From an uncultured Verrucomicrobia subdivision 3 bacterium (lineage in GTDB: Bacteria; Verrucomicrobiota; Verrucomicrobiia; Limisphaerales; UBA8199): a stretch of DNA of 45,503 nt. The notes beneath the pieces are model-generated. The model saw only the letters and a program-made list of their open reading frames with translations. It did no database searches and had not been told where the DNA came from. The position numbers and the translations under genes are program-made. The stretch lies in the NCBI GenBank assembly GCA_903913865.1, contig CAIWMU010000031.1:1-45503 (forward strand), given 5' to 3'. Numbering within the stretch: the stretch's first letter is position 1; the number at the start of each line of letters is the position of its first letter. This document shows, piece after piece, positions 42,825 through 45,503 of this stretch.

Positions 42825-43310
42825 CTAGAAGTTCAAGCAGCGCCCGTCAGGTGAGCAATCCCTGTTCGGGCCTGCCTTTTTAGCCCGCTCTGTCGCAGTC
42901 CTCAGGAAGATTGTCCTTGAGGGGATTCAGCCTCTGAATCCGTCCCCCTTCCACCTCCATCTCAAGTTTGGTGGCTTATTGATCCCAGATCGATTTCCCA
43001 AGCCCCATTTCCAATCGAAGTCTTCGGAACCTCTGATGTGGCGGTCGTGATTTCCGGCACCCTTCCCGTTCAGTGTTCCGATCCGATCAGTGCGCCAAAC
43101 GACCGGCATCACACAGTCCTGCCCCTCAGGTCTTGCAAATAGCGGTCGAAGATCGGGAGACAGCCTTATTACAGACTCCCATCTCTTACCCAAAAAACGA
43201 ACCGGCCCGGGAAACGGATTCCCCGGGCCTGAACACAATAAATTTGTCCTTACGCCTGGCATCCGGCTCCGACCAATCCGTCGGACGCTGCACGCTCCCT
43301 CAGAAAAGGC
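42825..43310. other. Intergenic region with a minus-strand terminator
   Basis: About 490 bp. Apart from the terminator at 43192-43229 I see no feature. A 111-codon minus-strand frame (42927-43262) runs through the terminator and has no recognisable family. Confidence 0.5.
43192..43229 (-). terminator. Intrinsic terminator of the BspA-like gene
   Basis: GGCCCGGG and CCCGGGCC form an 8-bp stem with a 10-nt loop. On the minus strand a run of six T follows 6 nt later (43192-43197). It lies about 80 nt past the stop of the LRR gene. Confidence 0.7.
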
Positions 43311-44066
43311 TCAAGGAAGACGAAGGCGATAAACCCGGGTGGAGCTGCTTGATGAAGCCGGATCGCTAAAGCTGGAAGTTCCCCCTGTGAGTGTGTTCGT
43401 GCTGATGGCAGACCATGTGGGATTGCCCAGATCGTTGCAAGCCTCGACGATCACCACCTGATCCGCCGCACCATTGATCGTGAATCCAAACCGGTCCACG
43501 GCGAATGCGGCGGCGGAAATGCTGAGAGGAATCACAGGTGCCCCAAGGGCTACGGCGGGACGACCGGCATAGGTGCTGCCCCACCCCTTTCTGTCGTGGT
43601 CATAATAAACGGTCGTGTCGTTATCCCCATAAAACACATAAGATCCCTCGCGTGGAGCGTCCCCCCTGAAATGAACCTGCTTCAGGCTGGCACAGGATGA
43701 AAAAGTCCAATCTCCGCTGCTGGTAACACTGGCAGGCACGGTAACAGTCGCCAGACCGGTGCATCCGGAAAAGGCTCCCTCCCCAATGGTCGTGACGCCG
43801 TCCGGTATCGTGACATCAGTCAACCCGCTGCAACTGGAAAAGGCGTAGGTTCCGATGGACACGACGCTTGATGGAATTGTGACGTCTGTGAGGCGGTTGC
43901 AACTCGAAAATGCGTAGCCTTCAATGCTGATAACCCCATCCGGGATCGTGTAGACCCCAACACGACCTTCAGGGTAGCGCATCAGCGCGGTCTGGCCCTT
44001 ATTGAACAGAACACCGTCCACGCTGGAAAACACCATGTTTTGGGCATCCACAGTGATGGACTTCAA
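43311..44066 (-). CDS. BspA-like LRR protein, C-terminal half after frameshift
   Basis: 251 codons from an unlikely TTG start. It continues, one frame over, the LRR_5 repeats of the upstream frame. It begins KSITVDAQNMVFSSVDGVLFNKGQTALMRYPEG, the usual interruption in BspA repeats, then repeats such as LTDVTIPSSVVSIGTYAFSSCSG. A linker follows (FYGDNDTTVYYDHDRKGWG). The last 75 residues form a small beta domain (FGFTINGAADQVVIVEACNDL ending TRVYRLRLP) also found at the end of the giant protein at 19104. There is no independent ribosome-binding site. The intact product would be a surface or secreted adhesin-like protein. Confidence 0.75.
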   Translation of the reverse strand: MKSITVDAQNMVFSSVDGVLFNKGQTALMRYPEGRVGVYTIPDGVISIEGYAFSSCNRLTDVTIPSSVVSIGTYAFSSCSGLTDVTIPDGVTTIGEGAFSGCTGLATVTVPASVTSSGDWTFSSCASLKQVHFRGDAPREGSYVFYGDNDTTVYYDHDRKGWGSTYAGRPAVALGAPVIPLSISAAAFAVDRFGFTINGAADQVVIVEACNDLGNPTWSAISTNTLTGGTSSFSDPASSSSSTRVYRLRLP

Positions 44067-44905
44067 CCCATGCAGCGGGAGAACGCGTAGGCTTCAATAA
44101 ACGCCACATTCACTGGAAGGTTCACTGCGGTCAGGTTGACACACCCATAGAATGAGTAACTCTCAATGTTCGTCAGACCGACCCCCATCGTGACATCCGA
44201 GAGGCTTGAGCAGTTGTAAAAGGCGTAATTCTCAATCTCGGTGAGTCCATCCGGCATGGTCACTGTGGTCAATTTCCCACACCCTGAGAAAGCATAAGTG
44301 CCGAGGGTTGTCACTCTCTCCGGGATTGCCACCCCGGTCAGACTCGTACAGTAGGAAAAGGTCTCTGCACCGATCGCCATCAGGGTTGAGGGAAGTGAAA
44401 GGCTCAAGAGTCCAGTGCACCGAAGAAACGCACCGTCTCCAATTTTGGTCACCCCCTCCGGAATGACGACACTTTTCAACCTCGCGCAGTAGGCGAAGGC
44501 TTTTTGCCCGATCCGGTTAACCCCGACCGGGATGGTGATGTCCGTAAGATCAATCGTCCGCGAAAACGCTTCCCCACCGATCGCTGTGACCGGGGTCCCG
44601 TTGATGCTCTCAGGAATGACCACCACCCCTGATGTCCCCGTGTAGCCAAGAATAGTGGCCTTTCCGTCCTCGATTGAATACTTGAAGTCACTCTGGGCCA
44701 TGACGGAAATGGAGATCGCCAACTGGAGAAGGATCAAAGGCAGAAGCCTGAACTTCCAAACTCCGCACACCGTTGGCGTCATGGATGAAGACTGCGCCGA
44801 CCACCGGCAAGCCTGAAAAACAGTTCCCCTGCCCCCGTTTCCGTGATGGTGACCATTCGATCCCCCCTGAACCCTACCCGACTTCATGTTCTTTTTCATA
44901 TCCAT
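44063..44905 (-). CDS. BspA-like LRR protein, N-terminal half before frameshift
   Basis: 280 residues. A signal peptide is present (KFRLLPLILLQLAISISVMAQ). It is best formed from the ATG at 44780-44782, though the frame opens at 44905 with an unusually long His/Gly-rich leader. After a short DFKYSIEDGKATILGYTG domain come BspA-type LRR_5 repeats of about 23 residues (LTDITIPVGVNRIGQKAFAYCAR). The frame stops at SRCMG followed by TGA. Adding one base in the GGGTT just before the stop restores SRCMG-L-KSITVDA, which joins it to the next frame. Confidence 0.8.
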   Translation of the reverse strand: MDMKKNMKSGRVQGGSNGHHHGNGGRGTVFQACRWSAQSSSMTPTVCGVWKFRLLPLILLQLAISISVMAQSDFKYSIEDGKATILGYTGTSGVVVIPESINGTPVTAIGGEAFSRTIDLTDITIPVGVNRIGQKAFAYCARLKSVVIPEGVTKIGDGAFLRCTGLLSLSLPSTLMAIGAETFSYCTSLTGVAIPERVTTLGTYAFSGCGKLTTVTMPDGLTEIENYAFYNCSSLSDVTMGVGLTNIESYSFYGCVNLTAVNLPVNVAFIEAYAFSRCMG

Positions 44906-45345
44906 AAAATTCTCGTTATCTCAGAAAAACCGGCACCGCCGCCCCAAACCCTGAGAATTATTTTTTATCCCCTCCACCGCCAAACGATGGGCAAAGCCAA
45001 ATCGCCATAAATAAACAGCGTCCGGCACTCCTCATCTTATCAAACACGGAAAGTAACACAATCCGTACTTGACCCGACCTGCAAATCAGACACTGGGGGA
45101 AGGAGGCGACCCCGGTCTGGCGAACGTGGGATAGAAACCCTGGCGAGCAAGCTGAGTCGGGGGGCTTTTTTTGGGTGGTTTGCTAACCGAGATGGCGTGC
45201 CAGCCTCTGGCAGATCTCACGGCCTGGGGGGCCGAGCAGCGGGGTGCCAGGGGATCTCCTACCGCAATGAATGAGAAGAAGTCCCCGGTGCCGGCCCGAT
45301 TCCCTCGGGATTTGATTCAGATGCGCTGAACCACAGGCGTGGAGA
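44906..45345. other. Intergenic region upstream of the LRR gene
   Basis: About 440 bp. On the minus strand this is the leader of the LRR gene, with a hairpin built from CGAT, GGC, GCC and ATCG near 44995-45014. A G-run followed by seven T at about 45161-45174 resembles a terminator tail but lacks a clear stem. A 45-codon plus frame (45192-45329) is unconvincing. Confidence 0.4.
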
Positions 45346-45503
45346 TCATGGGGGGGCTCGCAAGTTTTCCAGAGGCGTCAGCAAACTTTGCTCCAGCCGG
45401 CGGATCGTGAGCAGTGCTTTGGCGCGAGCCTCGGCCTCCATTTCCATCAGTTCCCGGGTGAAAGTTATGAGGGGCATCCGAGTGTAGGCATTCTGGTGGT
45501 AGA
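45346..45503 (-). CDS. 3' end of an unknown gene at window edge
   Basis: An open frame enters from the right edge on the minus strand and encodes 51 residues before TGA at 45346. The tail TRELMEMEAEARAKALLTI and RRLEQSLLTPLENLRAPP predicts an amphipathic helix or coiled coil. The other two frames are poorer: one stops early and the other is Gly/Pro-rich. No family can be assigned from this fragment. Confidence 0.4.
   Translation of the reverse strand, partial: YHQNAYTRMPLITFTRELMEMEAEARAKALLTIRRLEQSLLTPLENLRAPP

Noticed and set aside
45160-45180. G-run plus seven T as an intrinsic terminator
   Set aside because: Only 5-bp complementary arms with a very large loop could be found, so no convincing stem supports it.

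Overview
The window reads as a chromosomal segment of a Gram-negative, GC-rich bacterium, most likely a member of the Verrucomicrobiota. This is inferred from protein style, not from a database search. The indicators are a TonB/ExbBD system, Tat-exported Gfo/Idh/MocA and TIM-barrel proteins beside a PmoA-like (DUF6807) protein, a Reg_prop/Y_Y_Y sensor kinase, a GH50-like hydrolase, BspA-type leucine-rich repeats, and AT-rich start regions that mostly lack a clear Shine-Dalgarno. No rRNA, tRNA or CRISPR array was seen.

Layout. 1-6002: a C-terminally truncated TonB-dependent receptor (minus strand) diverges from tonB-exbB-exbD and a radical SAM gene. 6006-18393 is housekeeping: a PBP4-type D,D-carboxypeptidase, rplU-rpmA-obgE, a small Cys-motif protein, pgk-tpiA-secG, an oppABC-like peptide transporter without ATPase genes, and dnaG. 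18394-26783 looks accessory: two tandem palindromes, a 1235-residue secreted protein with about 14 propeller-like repeats and MBG domains, a diverged second copy of the dnaG 3' end, a membrane-anchored exported protein, and a MauE-like/GT-C glycosyltransferase fusion.

26974-36627 is a carbohydrate or lipid-utilisation type cluster. A neutral-ceramidase-like hydrolase, an old-yellow-enzyme type flavoprotein, a giant sensor kinase and a NarL-type regulator lie on the plus strand. They converge on a DUF6807 plus Gfo/Idh/MocA pair on the minus strand. 37059-38805 is a translationally coupled pair: a 143-residue protein of unknown function and a 440-residue protein with an ImmA/IrrE-like C-terminus whose HExxH motif is degenerate. 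39210-42395 holds a Tat-exported sugar-isomerase-type TIM barrel and a GH50-like hydrolase. 42558-45503 holds a small possibly leaderless gene, a BspA-like LRR gene split by an apparent one-base frameshift, and the end of an unknown gene at the window edge.

Most notable are three things. The first is the duplicated dnaG tail flanking the giant repeat gene; the differences between the copies are largely synonymous in the conserved core, so they diverged as functional genes, which suggests an acquired island. The second is the overlapping 143-residue/ImmA-like pair, a candidate uncharacterised stress, toxin-antitoxin or defence module. The third is the MauE-GT-C fusion next to large secreted proteins.
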